From assembly GCF_017491605.1 (NCBI RefSeq), contig NZ_JAFGYY010000009.1, positions 62,001 to 126,000 of the forward strand: 64,000 nt of DNA, read 5' to 3'. The position numbers and the translations under genes were made by a program. Every line of letters starts with the position of its first letter. The stretch's first letter is position 1. The notes under the pieces are model-generated. The model did not search any database. It was not told where the DNA came from and saw nothing but the letters and a program-made list of their open reading frames with translations. Positions 16,183 to 25,062 of the stretch are shown piece after piece. Origin of the DNA: Pseudomonas sp. 30_B. Its GTDB lineage: Bacteria; Pseudomonadota; Gammaproteobacteria; Pseudomonadales; Pseudomonadaceae.

Positions 16183-17724
16183 ATGAATGATCGTTCAGCT
16201 GTAGCGTCCGTCGGAGCACGCCCGGAAGACGAGAACCTCGGTATCGGCGCCAATCTGGCGTACGGCCTGCAACACGTTCTGACCATGTACGGCGGCATCG
16301 TCGCCGTGCCCCTGATCCTCGGCCAGGCGGCCGGGCTCTCACCCAGCGAGATCGGCATGCTGATCGCCGCCTCGCTCTTCGCCGGTGGCCTGGCCACCCT
16401 GCTGCAAACCCTCGGTATCCCCTTCTTCGGCTGTCAGTTGCCGCTGGTGCAAGGCGTGTCCTTCGCCGGTGTGGCCACCATGATCGCCATCCTGGGCGGT
16501 GGCTACGAGGGCGGCGGCATGCCCGCCGTGCTCGGCGCGGTGATGGCGGCGTCGTTCATCGGTTTCCTGATCACACCGGTGTTCTCACGCATCACCAAGT
16601 TCTTCCCACCCCTGGTCACCGGTATCGTGATCACCACCATCGGCCTGACGCTGATGCCGGTCGCGGCGCGCTGGGCCATGGGCGGCAATCCCAAGGCGCC
16701 GGAATTCGGCAGCATGGCCAACATTGGCCTGGCGGCCATGACCCTGGTGATCGTCCTGCTGCTGAGCAAGCTGGGCAGTTCCACCATCTCGCGCCTGTCG
16801 ATCCTGCTGGCGATGATCATCGGCACCCTGATCGCCGCCGCACTGGGCATGACCGACTTCTCCCGCGTGGCCGAAGGCTCGATGGTGGCAATGCCGTCGC
16901 TGTTCCACTTCGGCATGCCGACCTTCCACATCTCCGCCATCATCTCGATGCTGATCGTGATCATGGTGACCCTGGTGGAAACCTCGGCGGACATCCTCGC
17001 GGTCGGGGAGATCATCGGCACCAAGGTCGACTCCAAGCGCCTGGGCAACGGCCTGCGCGCCGACATGGCGTCGAGCATCATCGCGCCGATCTTCGGTTCC
17101 TTCACCCAGAGCGCCTTCGCCCAGAACGTCGGCCTGGTCGCCGTGACCGGCGTGAAGAGCCGCTACGTGGTGGCCACCGGCGGCCTGATCCTGGTCACCC
17201 TCGGCCTGCTGCCGGTGATGGGCCGCGTGATCGCCGCCGTGCCCACCTCCGTCCTCGGCGGCGCCGGCATCGTGCTGTTCGGCACCGTGGCGGCCAGTGG
17301 TATCCGCACCCTGGCGACCGTGGACTACCGCAACAACATGAACCTGATCATCGTCGCCACCTCTATCGGCTTCGGCATGATCCCGATCGCGGCTCCGAGC
17401 TTCTACGAGCACTTCCCGAGCTGGTTCGCCACCATCTTCCACTCCGGCATCAGCTCCGCGGCCATCATGGCCATCGGCCTGAACCTGCTGTTCAACCACT
17501 TCAAGACCGGTAACTCGGACCAGCAGTCGGTGTTCGTCGCCGCCGAGGAGCGCACCCTGCGCTACCGCGACATCGCCGCGCTGAACGAAGGTGACTACTT
17601 CCAGAACGGCAAGCTGTACGACTGCGATGGCAAGGAAGTCCCGCTGGTCAACGATGACCACGATGACCACCACGCTCCCGGTCATAAGCGGCAGGTGCGC
17701 GAGGCGGAAAACAGCCACGTCTGA
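16183..17724 (+). CDS. NCS2-family purine permease (xanthine/uric acid type)
   Basis: Inner-membrane nucleobase:cation symporter of 513 residues with about 14 hydrophobic segments. The first helix region LAYGLQHVLTMYGGIVAVPLILG, the conserved glutamate in LVETSADILAVGE and the signature QNVGLVAVTGVKSR place it in the xanthine/urate branch rather than the uracil branch. The C-terminal 70 residues are hydrophilic and histidine/aspartate rich (DDHDDHHAPGH). ATG 16183 is chosen because the upstream in-frame ATG at 16132 lies inside the promoter region and the family begins close to NLGIGANLAYG. No purine catabolic gene is adjacent in the window. Confidence 0.88.
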   Translation: MNDRSAVASVGARPEDENLGIGANLAYGLQHVLTMYGGIVAVPLILGQAAGLSPSEIGMLIAASLFAGGLATLLQTLGIPFFGCQLPLVQGVSFAGVATMIAILGGGYEGGGMPAVLGAVMAASFIGFLITPVFSRITKFFPPLVTGIVITTIGLTLMPVAARWAMGGNPKAPEFGSMANIGLAAMTLVIVLLLSKLGSSTISRLSILLAMIIGTLIAAALGMTDFSRVAEGSMVAMPSLFHFGMPTFHISAIISMLIVIMVTLVETSADILAVGEIIGTKVDSKRLGNGLRADMASSIIAPIFGSFTQSAFAQNVGLVAVTGVKSRYVVATGGLILVTLGLLPVMGRVIAAVPTSVLGGAGIVLFGTVAASGIRTLATVDYRNNMNLIIVATSIGFGMIPIAAPSFYEHFPSWFATIFHSGISSAAIMAIGLNLLFNHFKTGNSDQQSVFVAAEERTLRYRDIAALNEGDYFQNGKLYDCDGKEVPLVNDDHDDHHAPGHKRQVREAENSHV

Positions 17725-17740
17725 CCTGGCGACATGAACG

Positions 17741-17772
17741 AAAAAGCCCCGCATCAGCGGGGCTTTTTCTTT
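17741..17772 (+). terminator. Rho-independent terminator of the NCS2 permease
   Basis: AAAAAGCCCCGC / GCGGGGCTTTTT with an ATCA loop, followed by CTTT. It starts 16 bp after the stop codon. Confidence 0.9.
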
Positions 17773-17779
17773 GGCTCTT

Positions 17780-17857
17780 GTAGGAGCGAGCTTGCTCGCG
17801 AACCGCCTGATGCTGGTGCTGCCGGAAATTCCAATTCGCGAGCGAGCTCGCTCCTAC
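17780..17857. repeat. GTAGGAGC palindromic repeat, CGAGCTTGCTCG inner type
   Basis: GTAGGAGCGAGCTTGCTCG...CGAGCGAGCTCGCTCCTAC with a 35-bp spacer. Sits between convergent genes, directly after the terminator. Confidence 0.85.
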
Positions 17858-17884
17858 CGTACAGCCACTCGCCCCAGGCAGACC

Positions 17885-18802
17885 CTACCGGTGATCGTAG
17901 ATCGCCATTTCTTCCTCGATGGGTGCCGGTGCCCTCAGGGGCACCACGGTGGCGTCGTCAACCACGGCCGGCGCTTCGCCGACCGCCAGCATGAGCGGCG
18001 CCGAGGGCCCGCCGCCGGGAGGCGGATTGACTACCTGCACATTCAGGACGCCCGCTTGCGCGACGTCCCCGGGCAGCAGCTGGAAGGCCAGCCGGGTACT
18101 GTCGGCCAGCGTCGTCTCGCGGCCAGTGCCATTCACCTGCACGCGCACCCCACGGGCGAACCCCACCCCGCGCAGACAGATGTAGGTCGCGTGCGGGCCG
18201 GCAATCGGCGGCTGCGCCTCGATGATGTAGGCGACCGGGTTTTCCAGCACGTCCTTGCGTTTGGCGTCGCTCGCCGCGCGGCGGGTGCGGAACAGGGTAT
18301 CGAAGACCTCGCCGAGCTTGTCGGTGGCCTGCTTGGCGAACATGCCGGCCAGAACGGCCATGCCCATCAGCCCGTGCAGGTTGACGTTGGTCTCGTCGCC
18401 GGTGGCGCTGACGGTGAGAAAGCCGCCGCGGATGAACAGGTACAGCAACATGGCGACGATCATGCCGATGAACGGCTTGAGCACGTACCACCAGATCCAG
18501 CTGGTCATGAAGCGTTCGTTGCCGACGAAGTCACTGAAGGACTTGGCGACATGCACGATGCTGCCCAGCCCGCCTGCGGCCATGACCATCACCAGCAGCC
18601 GCGCATCCGGCCCCGGACACCAGCCGGCCAGGCACTGCACGTCGGGGTCGCCGAGCACACCCGGCGGCGGGAACTTCGGATAGTAATGCGGCCATAGCGC
18701 GACCAGCAGGCCGGCGAGCAGGAGCGCAAGGCAGACCAGCCCCGCGCCCATGACACTGATCTGAAACGAGTTGGCACGGCGGCTCTTGCTGCGTGTGTCC
18801 AT
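17885..18802 (-). CDS. Membrane protein of unknown function with a periplasmic or cytoplasmic Ig/TIG-like tail
   Basis: 305 residues, not recognised by name. The N-terminal half has three or four hydrophobic segments: VMGAGLVCLALLLAGLLVALW, LLVMVMAAGGLGSIVHVA, WYVLKPFIGMIVAMLLYLFI and MGMAVLAGMFA. These are followed by a short charged stretch ending in RRAASDAKRKD. The C-terminal part (about 205-305) has strand-like repeats ending in GVRVQVNGTGRETTLADSTRLAFQLLPGD, which look like an IPT/TIG immunoglobulin-like fold, then a proline-rich tail. The second ATG of an ATGATG pair is used because GGAG lies six bases before it. No operon partner is seen. Confidence 0.6.
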   Translation of the reverse strand: MDTRSKSRRANSFQISVMGAGLVCLALLLAGLLVALWPHYYPKFPPPGVLGDPDVQCLAGWCPGPDARLLVMVMAAGGLGSIVHVAKSFSDFVGNERFMTSWIWWYVLKPFIGMIVAMLLYLFIRGGFLTVSATGDETNVNLHGLMGMAVLAGMFAKQATDKLGEVFDTLFRTRRAASDAKRKDVLENPVAYIIEAQPPIAGPHATYICLRGVGFARGVRVQVNGTGRETTLADSTRLAFQLLPGDVAQAGVLNVQVVNPPPGGGPSAPLMLAVGEAPAVVDDATVVPLRAPAPIEEEMAIYDHR

Positions 18803-18996
18803 CATGCGCTCCGGGCAGTGGCCCAACGGGAGGAAAGCGCCCTGCCGCGAAGAGCGTTTGCCGCCTTCGCACGACGGACAGAGAAACACACGTTAGCGCA
18901 GCACGGTGGCTGTGCAAGAGGCAATTGCGAGTATTTCGCGACTGTATCCGCCGCGAAACGTAGCGCCGCTGAAACAGCGCCCGGAAGGCCCCGTCG

Positions 18997-19875
18997 TCAG
19001 GCCACTTCAGCTTCGGGCCGCACGTCGTCCAGTAGTCCGATAAACGCGCGCAGCGCCGGCGTATCGGTACCGCGCCGCCAGAACAGCCAGGTGGTAGCGT
19101 CGGCATGGTGCGGCGCCAGCCGGTGGATCGCCACGTTGCGGCCGCCGGCGAGGCTGTCGAACATCGCCCGCGGGATGATGGCGACGCCGCCTCCCGCCGC
19201 GATGCAGGCGAGCATGCCGTGGTAGGACTCCATCTCGACGATCTTGCCCGGGACCACCCTGTGCTCGGCGAACCAGGCCTCCAGGCGCTTGCGGTAGGAG
19301 CAGGTGTCGCGGAAGGCGAACACCGTCTCCCCCGCCACATCCCGCGCGTCAGACACCGGCGCGTGGTGCCTGGCGCTCATCAGCACCAGTTCCTCGCGGT
19401 ACACCGGCTGGCCGTCGAGCTGCGGGTGGTTGGCCGGGCCGTCGGCGAAGGCGGCGATGAAGCGCCCGGAGAGCACGCCGTCGATCATCTCGCCGGAGGG
19501 GCCGGTGGACAGGTCCAGTTGCACCTTCGGGCATTGCTGGTGGTAACGCGCCAGCATCTCGGGGATGCGCACCGCCGCCGTGCTTTCCATGGAGCCCAGG
19601 GAAAAGCTGCCGTGGGGTTCGGCGCCGACCACTACCTGCCGGGCCTCATCCACCAGGTCGAGGATACGTTCGACGTAATCCAGGAAGCTGCGCCCGGTAG
19701 GCGACAGACGGAGGCGCAGCTTCTCGCGGATGAACAGCTCGGCGCCCAGCTCCGCTTCCAGCTGCTTGATCCGCGTGGTCAGGTTCGACGGCACGCGGTG
19801 CAGACGGGCCGCGGCGGCGGTGATGCTGCCTTCCTGGGCGACGGCGCGGACGATTTCCAGCTGGGTGAGGTCCAT
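18997..19875 (-). CDS. ptrR: LysR-type regulator, PtrR (YneJ) orthologue
   Basis: 292 residues. Residues 1-60 are the LysR winged helix ([35 protein letters not shown]) and the rest is the substrate-binding-like sensor domain. The sequence follows E. coli PtrR/YneJ closely, including [26 protein letters not shown] and [12 protein letters not shown]. In E. coli ptrR is divergent from sad and controls putrescine/GABA-linked succinate semialdehyde oxidation; the same divergent pair is found here. GGAGA lies five bases before the ATG at 19875. The 142-bp gap to sad is the likely operator region. Confidence 0.85.
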   Translation of the reverse strand: MDLTQLEIVRAVAQEGSITAAAARLHRVPSNLTTRIKQLEAELGAELFIREKLRLRLSPTGRSFLDYVERILDLVDEARQVVVGAEPHGSFSLGSMESTAAVRIPEMLARYHQQCPKVQLDLSTGPSGEMIDGVLSGRFIAAFADGPANHPQLDGQPVYREELVLMSARHHAPVSDARDVAGETVFAFRDTCSYRKRLEAWFAEHRVVPGKIVEMESYHGMLACIAAGGGVAIIPRAMFDSLAGGRNVAIHRLAPHHADATTWLFWRRGTDTPALRAFIGLLDDVRPEAEVA

Positions 19876-20017
19876 GATTCTCTCCGAGAGAAAGAGTCTT
19901 TCTTGATTATTCATTTTACATGAATGAGTCCGCATCTTAATTTCTGCTCCATCCCGGCGCCAGCGTGCCCGGACGAACGACCGGCCTTGCGGCCCAACAG
20001 AACAAGCAGGACTCACC

Positions 20018-21403
20018 ATGAACCAGATCGCCGCCATCCCCGCTGCCATCTCCCGCAGCCCCGCCACCGGCCAGGAACTGGCCCGCTACACCTTCGAAGA
20101 CGCCGCCCAGCTGGAAGCCTCGCTGACCCGCACCGACGCCGCCTTCCGCCAGTGGCGCGAAACCAGCATCGCCGAGCGCGTCGCCGTGCTGCGCAAGATG
20201 GCCGAAGTCCTGCGCGCCAACGTCGAGCCGATGGCCCGCATGGAAGCCCAGGAAATGGGCATGCCGGTCACCCAGGCCCGTGGCGAGATCAACAAGTGCG
20301 CCAACCTGTGCGACTGGTACGCCGAAAACGGCCCGGCCATGCTCGAAGACGAGAAGACCCCGATCGACGGCGCCTACATCTCCTACCTGCCGCTGGGCCC
20401 GGTGCTGGCCGTGATGCCATGGAACTTCCCCACCTGGCAGGTCATGCGTGGCGCGGTGAGCATCATCCTGGGCGGCAACACCTACGTGCTCAAGCACGCG
20501 CCGAACGTCATGGGCTGCGCCTATCAGTTGCAAAAAGCCTGGCGGGATGCTGGCCTGCCCGAAGGCGTGTTCGAAGTGCTGAACGTCGAGCCGCCGCTGG
20601 TTTCCAAGGCCATCGCCGATGACCGCATCGCCTCCATCGCCGTGACCGGCAGCGTGGGCGCGGGCGCCGCCATCGCCTCCCAGGCCGGTGCAGCGCTGAA
20701 GAAATGCGTGCTGGAGCTGGGTGGTTCCGACGCCTTCATCGTGCTGGCCGACGCCGACCTCGACGCCGCCGTCAAGGCCGCCGTCGCCAGCCGCTTCGGC
20801 AACTGTGGCCAGGTGTGCATCGCCGCCAAGCGCATGATCCTCGAAGAATCCATCGCCCCGGCCTTCACCGAGAAGCTGCTGGCCGCCGTGAAGGCGCTGA
20901 AGATCGGCGACCCGCTGGCGGACGACACCTTCGTCGGCCCCATGGCCCGCTTCGACCTGCGCGACGAGCTGGACGGCCAGGTGCAACAGGCCATCGCCGA
21001 CGGCGCCACCCTGCTGCTGGGCGGCCACAAGCTCGACGGCGAAGGCAACTACTACGCGCCGACCGTGCTGGCCGACGTGAAGCCGGGCAACACCGCCTTC
21101 AAGAAGGAAATCTTCGGTCCAGTGGCCTCGCTGATCGTCGCCCGCGACGCCGAGCACGCCCTGGAACTGGCCAACGACAGCGAGTTCGGTCTCTCCGGCG
21201 CCATCTGGACTGCCGACAAGACCAAGGCTCAACAGATGGCCCGACGCCTGGTCAGCGGTGGCGTGTTCATCAATGGCTTCTCCGCCTCCGATCCCCGTGT
21301 ACCGATCGGCGGCGTGAAGAAGAGCGGCTTCGGTCGCGAGCTGTCGCACTTCGGCCTGCGCGAGTTCCTCAACCCGCAGACCGTTTGGATCGACCGCAAG
21401 TAA
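20018..21403 (+). CDS. sad: Succinate semialdehyde dehydrogenase, Sad (YneI) type
   Basis: Aldehyde dehydrogenase of 461 residues that oxidises succinate semialdehyde to succinate at the end of GABA/putrescine breakdown. [22 protein letters not shown] is the cofactor segment, [11 protein letters not shown] carries the catalytic glutamate and [11 protein letters not shown] the nucleophilic cysteine. [19 protein letters not shown] and [13 protein letters not shown] match E. coli YneI rather than GabD; the protein is also shorter than GabD (about 480). AGGA precedes the ATG. Divergent from ptrR and followed by a glutathione transferase gene with its own strong ribosome site. Confidence 0.88.
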   Translation: MNQIAAIPAAISRSPATGQELARYTFEDAAQLEASLTRTDAAFRQWRETSIAERVAVLRKMAEVLRANVEPMARMEAQEMGMPVTQARGEINKCANLCDWYAENGPAMLEDEKTPIDGAYISYLPLGPVLAVMPWNFPTWQVMRGAVSIILGGNTYVLKHAPNVMGCAYQLQKAWRDAGLPEGVFEVLNVEPPLVSKAIADDRIASIAVTGSVGAGAAIASQAGAALKKCVLELGGSDAFIVLADADLDAAVKAAVASRFGNCGQVCIAAKRMILEESIAPAFTEKLLAAVKALKIGDPLADDTFVGPMARFDLRDELDGQVQQAIADGATLLLGGHKLDGEGNYYAPTVLADVKPGNTAFKKEIFGPVASLIVARDAEHALELANDSEFGLSGAIWTADKTKAQQMARRLVSGGVFINGFSASDPRVPIGGVKKSGFGRELSHFGLREFLNPQTVWIDRK

Positions 21404-21458
21404 AGGCTTATCCTCAGCCCCTCGCCCTACGCCGTTCTCCTCGGCGCGGGCGTTGTAC

Positions 21459-21480
21459 GCCCCGACACCCTGTCGGGGCG
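21459..21480. terminator. GC-rich hairpin between sad and the GST gene
   Basis: CGCCCCGACA and TGTCGGGGCG pair around CCC. Only a short TT follows, so it may terminate weakly or protect the upstream message. The ribosome site of the next gene (AGGAGG) begins ten bases later. Confidence 0.5.
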
Positions 21481-21499
21481 TTCCACCCTAGGAGGTTCC

Positions 21500-22207
21500 A
21501 TGATCGAGCTGTACTACTGGCCCACGCCCAACGGCCACAAGATCACCCTGTTCCTGGAAGAAACCGGCCTCGACTACCGCATCCACCCGGTCGATATCAG
21601 CGCCGGCGACCAGTTCAAGCCCGACTTCCTCGCCTTTTCGCCGAACAACCGCATGCCGGCGATCATCGACACCGCGCCCGCCGATGGCGGCGAGCCGATC
21701 ACGGTGTTCGAATCCGGCGCCATTCTCGTCTACCTCGCCGAGAAGACCGGGCAGTTCCTGCCGGCCGACGTACGCGGGCGCAAGACGGTGCTGGAATGGC
21801 TGTTCTGGCAGGTCGGCGGCCTCGGCCCGATGGCCGGGCAGAACCACCATTTCGTGCAGTACGCGCCGGAGAAGCTGCCCTACGCCATGCAGCGCTACAT
21901 CAACGAGACCAACCGCCTCTACGGCGTGCTGGACCGGCGCCTGAAGAAGGTGCCCTTCCTCGGCGGCGAGCACTACAGCATCGCCGACATGGCCAGCTAC
22001 CCGTGGGTGGTGCCGTGGCAGCGCCAGCAGCAGAACCTCGACGACTTCCCGCACCTCAAGCGCTGGTTCGAAAGCATCGCCGCGCGCCCGGCCACCGTGC
22101 GCGCCTACGAGCAGGGCAAACCCTTCCAGTCGCGCCCCTCGGTGACCGAGGAAGGCAAGAAGATCCTGTTCGGGCAGACGGCGGCGAGCCTGGGCAAGGA
22201 CGACTGA
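21500..22207 (+). CDS. YfcG-type glutathione transferase / disulfide-bond oxidoreductase
   Basis: 235-residue cytosolic glutathione transferase. The thioredoxin-like N-terminal domain begins with LYYWPTPNGHKITLFLEE, whose T-P-N-G string is the active-site motif of the Nu-class/YfcG group, which has glutathione-dependent disulfide reductase activity. FESGAILVYLAEKTG closes that domain, and WQVGGLGPMAGQNHHF starts the all-helical domain, both conserved in YfcG. A textbook AGGAGG site precedes the ATG. It is probably read through from sad, or from its own promoter in the 96-bp gap. Confidence 0.85.
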   Translation: MIELYYWPTPNGHKITLFLEETGLDYRIHPVDISAGDQFKPDFLAFSPNNRMPAIIDTAPADGGEPITVFESGAILVYLAEKTGQFLPADVRGRKTVLEWLFWQVGGLGPMAGQNHHFVQYAPEKLPYAMQRYINETNRLYGVLDRRLKKVPFLGGEHYSIADMASYPWVVPWQRQQQNLDDFPHLKRWFESIAARPATVRAYEQGKPFQSRPSVTEEGKKILFGQTAASLGKDD

Positions 22208-22247
22208 GCCTGCGCCGGGATGGCACTGACGTGGACGCGCAGCTTTT

Positions 22248-22347
22248 GTAGGAGCGAGCTTGCTCGCGAACCGCCCAACCTCGAACTCACTGGCGGCAAT
22301 GTTTGTCCCGGCTTCGCCGGGATTTCGCGGATAAGATCCGCTCCTAC
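22248..22347. repeat. GTAGGAGC repeat with unlike arms
   Basis: The left arm is of the CGAGCTTGCTCGCGAACC type but the right arm is TTCGCGGATAAGATCCGCTCCTAC, so only the outer GTAGGAGC/GCTCCTAC ends pair across the element. A CCCGGCTTCGCCGGG hairpin sits between them. It looks like a recombinant of two subtypes. Confidence 0.7.
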
Positions 22348-22375
22348 ACAAAAGACTCGTGCGAAATTCCACCTT

Positions 22376-22422
22376 GTAGGAGCGCGCCATGCGCGCGAAT
22401 CCCGGGCATGGCCCGCTCCTAC
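22376..22422. repeat. GTAGGAGC repeat, short CGCGCCATGCGCG type
   Basis: 47 bp, with one extra base in the central GAATCCC linker compared with the usual GATCG. It ends ten bases from the stop of the gene at 22433. Confidence 0.8.
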
Positions 22423-22432
22423 ACGGTGGTGA

Positions 22433-22963
22433 TCAGGTCGGCGCCGCGTCCTTCTTCTCCTGCAGCAGTTTGCGCGTACTGCGCCGCAGGTTCTCGGCCA
22501 GGCTGCCCTGCCCGCTGATGCAATCCTCGATCCGCCAGCCCTGAGCGGTGCGATGCAGAAGCAGGTCGAGCTTGCGGCCCTCGCCGGTCGATGCGTCCTT
22601 GAGCGCCAGGCTGGCCTTCAGCCGATCCCCCTCCAGAGCGGTGAGGGCCAGCGACTGTATCCGGATGTCGCCCCAGTCCTGGCAATCGCACAAGGGGTCG
22701 CCATCGAGGAAGCCGACCTCGCCATCGGCGGCGTCCTGATCCGCCTCCATCAGGGCGATCAGGGAGGCGTCATAGACATCCGACTCCTGCAGCTTGTCGC
22801 TCGGTACACCAGGCCCATCGTTGGCGTAACTGGCATAGACCCGGCGCAGAAACTGCTCGGCACTGGCGCTGTCGACCGCGGAAGGCGCGGTAGCGGCCAT
22901 CGACGCATCGGTCATCGTCAGCAGGATCAGCAAGAGCGCAAACGTATGTCGCAGCAGGGCCAT
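22433..22963 (-). CDS. Secreted small protein, DUF3828-like
   Basis: 176 residues with a signal peptide (ALLLILLTMTDASMAA). The mature protein has FLRRVYASYANDGPG near its start, followed by an ASLIALMEADQDAADGEVGFLDGDPLCDCQDW stretch, SLALTALEGDRLKASLALKD and a final DLLLHRTAQGWRIEDCISGQGSLAENLRRSTRKLL. This is the layout of DUF3828-type periplasmic proteins, whose role is not known. Cysteines at two positions could form a disulfide. It lies 97 bp downstream of qhpG on the same strand, separated by a short repeat, so it may be the last gene of the qhpFEG operon. GGAG precedes the ATG by six bases. Confidence 0.6.
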   Translation of the reverse strand: MALLRHTFALLLILLTMTDASMAATAPSAVDSASAEQFLRRVYASYANDGPGVPSDKLQESDVYDASLIALMEADQDAADGEVGFLDGDPLCDCQDWGDIRIQSLALTALEGDRLKASLALKDASTGEGRKLDLLLHRTAQGWRIEDCISGQGSLAENLRRSTRKLLQEKKDAAPT

Positions 22964-23018
22964 GGGGTTCTCCGTGGATCGGCAATTCGTGATGCGGGTG
23001 AACCGAGGACATTCCACT

Positions 23019-23064
23019 GTAGGAGCGCGCCATGCGCGCGATCGCGGGCGTGGCCCGCTCCTAC
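23019..23064. repeat. GTAGGAGC repeat overlapping the qhpG stop codon
   Basis: Short form like 10776. Its right end supplies the TAG stop codon and the last bases of qhpG (stop at 23061-23063), a rare case of a repeat touching coding sequence. Confidence 0.85.
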
Positions 23065-24377
23065 GACCCTGGACGATATCCCTGCGCCAGCAGCCAGCCC
23101 TGGAACGCCCGGCGGCGTTCCGGCGGCAGGTCCGCCAGCACCTTCGCTTCGGGCTCCGCACGCAGGCGGCGCAACCAGGGCGCCAGCTCCAGCCCATCGA
23201 GGTGCCAGATGCCCAGCGGCTGGTCGGCGCTGACCACCACTTCGGCCTCATCGACGAACTCCCCGCGCAGCACCGGCGCACGCTCGATGCGCAGGCTGGC
23301 GAAATCGCTCGGCAGATGGCTCGGCTGCTCATCCGGCCAGGCCCGGCGGGCTCGCCAGAAGGGCTGGTCGATCCACTGTTCTTCACTGGCGTAGAAGTCG
23401 CGTCCGACACGGGCGAAGCGCAGGAACAGCTGCTCGACCCGCTGCTGATGGAAACGCCGGGCCAAGGCCGCGCGCTCCGGCGCACGCAGCAGGGTGTTGA
23501 TCACCACCGGCGCCTGCAACGCAGAGGACAGCGACTGGAAGATGCCATTGCCGGACAGCGGGTCCACCGCCATCGCCGCATCGCCCACGCGAATCCAGTT
23601 GTCGCCGCAGGCTTCCAGGCAGAGGATCGCCGTGCTGCTGCGGGCGTGCAGGTCCAGCTCGCGCTCCTCGGCGCCAGCGAAGAACTCGCGCACCAGGGCC
23701 GAAGCAGCGCGGCGCTCACGGCAGTAATCGAGCAGTTGATCGCGCGGCGGCAACTGGCTGCTGGCGACATCCAGGGTCAGCTGCCAATAGCAGCGCCCAT
23801 CGGCCAGCCGCGCCATCCAGGCCCAGCCATCGGGCAGGCTTTCCACCGCGCTGGCCAGCGGACAGGGCTCGCCCTGCCAGCGGTTGAGCAGGCTCAGGGT
23901 TTCCGGGCCGCGTCGCGCCTTCATCCCCTTCTGGTTCAACGGCGCCTGACGGCCACGGGCTTCCACGAGGAAAGCACCCTGCACCTCTCGGCCGCCTTCG
24001 AGCCTCACGCGCCAACCGGTGCCGTCCGCGTCGACGGCCAGCACCTGGGCTTCGATCAGTTCCACACCGGCCGATTTCAGGTCCTCACGCAGCCCCGCAT
24101 CGAAGCGCGGGCGGTCGAGGATGCATTCAATGTTCCGGGCGCTTTCCACGCCGTTCCAGTGCACGCGACGTTGCGACGGCGGTGCGGCGCAGCTCAGGGC
24201 ATGGTTCAGGCCGGCACCGCGCAGGCCCTCCAGCACACGCTGGGAGACTCCTTCCACGGCGGCGAAGCGGCGCCATTCGCTGATGACGATGACGGCGTGG
24301 CCCAGGCGCCGCAGGCCAAGGGCGACCGCCGCTCCGGCAGGGCCGGCGCCAAGGATCAGGATGGCGGCGTCGATCAT
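23061..24377 (-). CDS. qhpG: FAD-dependent monooxygenase for amine dehydrogenase cofactor formation (QhpG)
   Basis: 438-residue flavoprotein of the p-hydroxybenzoate hydroxylase-like group. Residues 5-30 hold the dinucleotide-binding ILGAGPAGAAVALGLRRLG; GDAAMAVDPLSGNGI near residue 290 is the second FAD motif. In QhpG-containing bacteria this enzyme hydroxylates the tryptophan of the gamma subunit that becomes cysteine tryptophylquinone. The identity rests on its place directly after the subtilisin-like qhpE and ABC exporter qhpF and on its overall family. ATG 24377 follows qhpE by 13 bp. Its stop codon lies in a palindromic repeat. The core enzyme gene qhpA is 22 kb away. Confidence 0.82.
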   Translation of the reverse strand: MIDAAILILGAGPAGAAVALGLRRLGHAVIVISEWRRFAAVEGVSQRVLEGLRGAGLNHALSCAAPPSQRRVHWNGVESARNIECILDRPRFDAGLREDLKSAGVELIEAQVLAVDADGTGWRVRLEGGREVQGAFLVEARGRQAPLNQKGMKARRGPETLSLLNRWQGEPCPLASAVESLPDGWAWMARLADGRCYWQLTLDVASSQLPPRDQLLDYCRERRAASALVREFFAGAEERELDLHARSSTAILCLEACGDNWIRVGDAAMAVDPLSGNGIFQSLSSALQAPVVINTLLRAPERAALARRFHQQRVEQLFLRFARVGRDFYASEEQWIDQPFWRARRAWPDEQPSHLPSDFASLRIERAPVLRGEFVDEAEVVVSADQPLGIWHLDGLELAPWLRRLRAEPEAKVLADLPPERRRAFQGWLLAQGYRPGS

Positions 24378-24390
24378 GCCTGGACGGCCC

Positions 24391-25062
24391 TCATATATCC
24401 ATCTTCCGCTCGACGCCGTGATAAGGCGCCCGCTCACGCATCAGCTCGATCAGCTCCAGGTTCGACAATTCCGGGCTCTCGGCCAGCATCGATGCCAGGT
24501 GCCCACAGAACGCCGCACACCCCAGGCTCGCACCCGAGCGCCCGGCCAGCGACACCGCCGCGCCGAAATCCGCCTGCGAGCTGTCGAGCCAGGACCACTC
24601 CCCGTCACGGCAACGCGCGTCCCCCGTCACCCGGATCACCCCCGGATAGCTGGCGGGAAACACCGGATCGCCCTGGGCCGGGCTCGACGCGCAGATCAGC
24701 ACGCCCGCCGCCACCAGATCAGCCACGGCATCGTGCAGGATCGGCCGGTCCTGACGCACCCCCAGGCTCAGGTTGATCAAGCGCACGCCCTGCCCGGCCA
24801 GCCAGTTCAGCGCCGCTGCGATCTGCAACGGACTGGTCACGCCGCGTTCGTCGAACACCTGGGCCACGCACAAGCGCGCCTCCGGCGCGCGGGAAAGGAT
24901 CGCTTCGCACACCGCGCTGCCATGCCCCAGCAGATCAGTCGTCAGTGGCAGCCGGTCCAATCCGTCATGGGTAAGACAGAAGCGTTGCCCGCCGCGCACG
25001 AAGCGCGCCTGCTTTTCGGAATGGCCACTGTCGATCACGCCGATGCGCAGTTCAGGCTTCAT
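24391..25062 (-). CDS. qhpE: Subtilisin-like protease of amine dehydrogenase maturation (QhpE)
   Basis: Small S8-family protease of 223 residues without signal peptide or propeptide. Catalytic residues are Asp11 in GVIDSGHS, His47 in LLGHGSAV and Ser179 in SGASLGCAAFCGH. QhpE is known to remove the leader peptide of the crosslinked gamma subunit QhpC in the cytoplasm before export; length and setting here agree. Its ATG at 25062 overlaps the end of qhpF by 11 bp, so translation is probably coupled. The NLSLGV oxyanion-region motif is present, so the enzyme looks active. Confidence 0.85.
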   Translation of the reverse strand: MKPELRIGVIDSGHSEKQARFVRGGQRFCLTHDGLDRLPLTTDLLGHGSAVCEAILSRAPEARLCVAQVFDERGVTSPLQIAAALNWLAGQGVRLINLSLGVRQDRPILHDAVADLVAAGVLICASSPAQGDPVFPASYPGVIRVTGDARCRDGEWSWLDSSQADFGAAVSLAGRSGASLGCAAFCGHLASMLAESPELSNLELIELMRERAPYHGVERKMDI

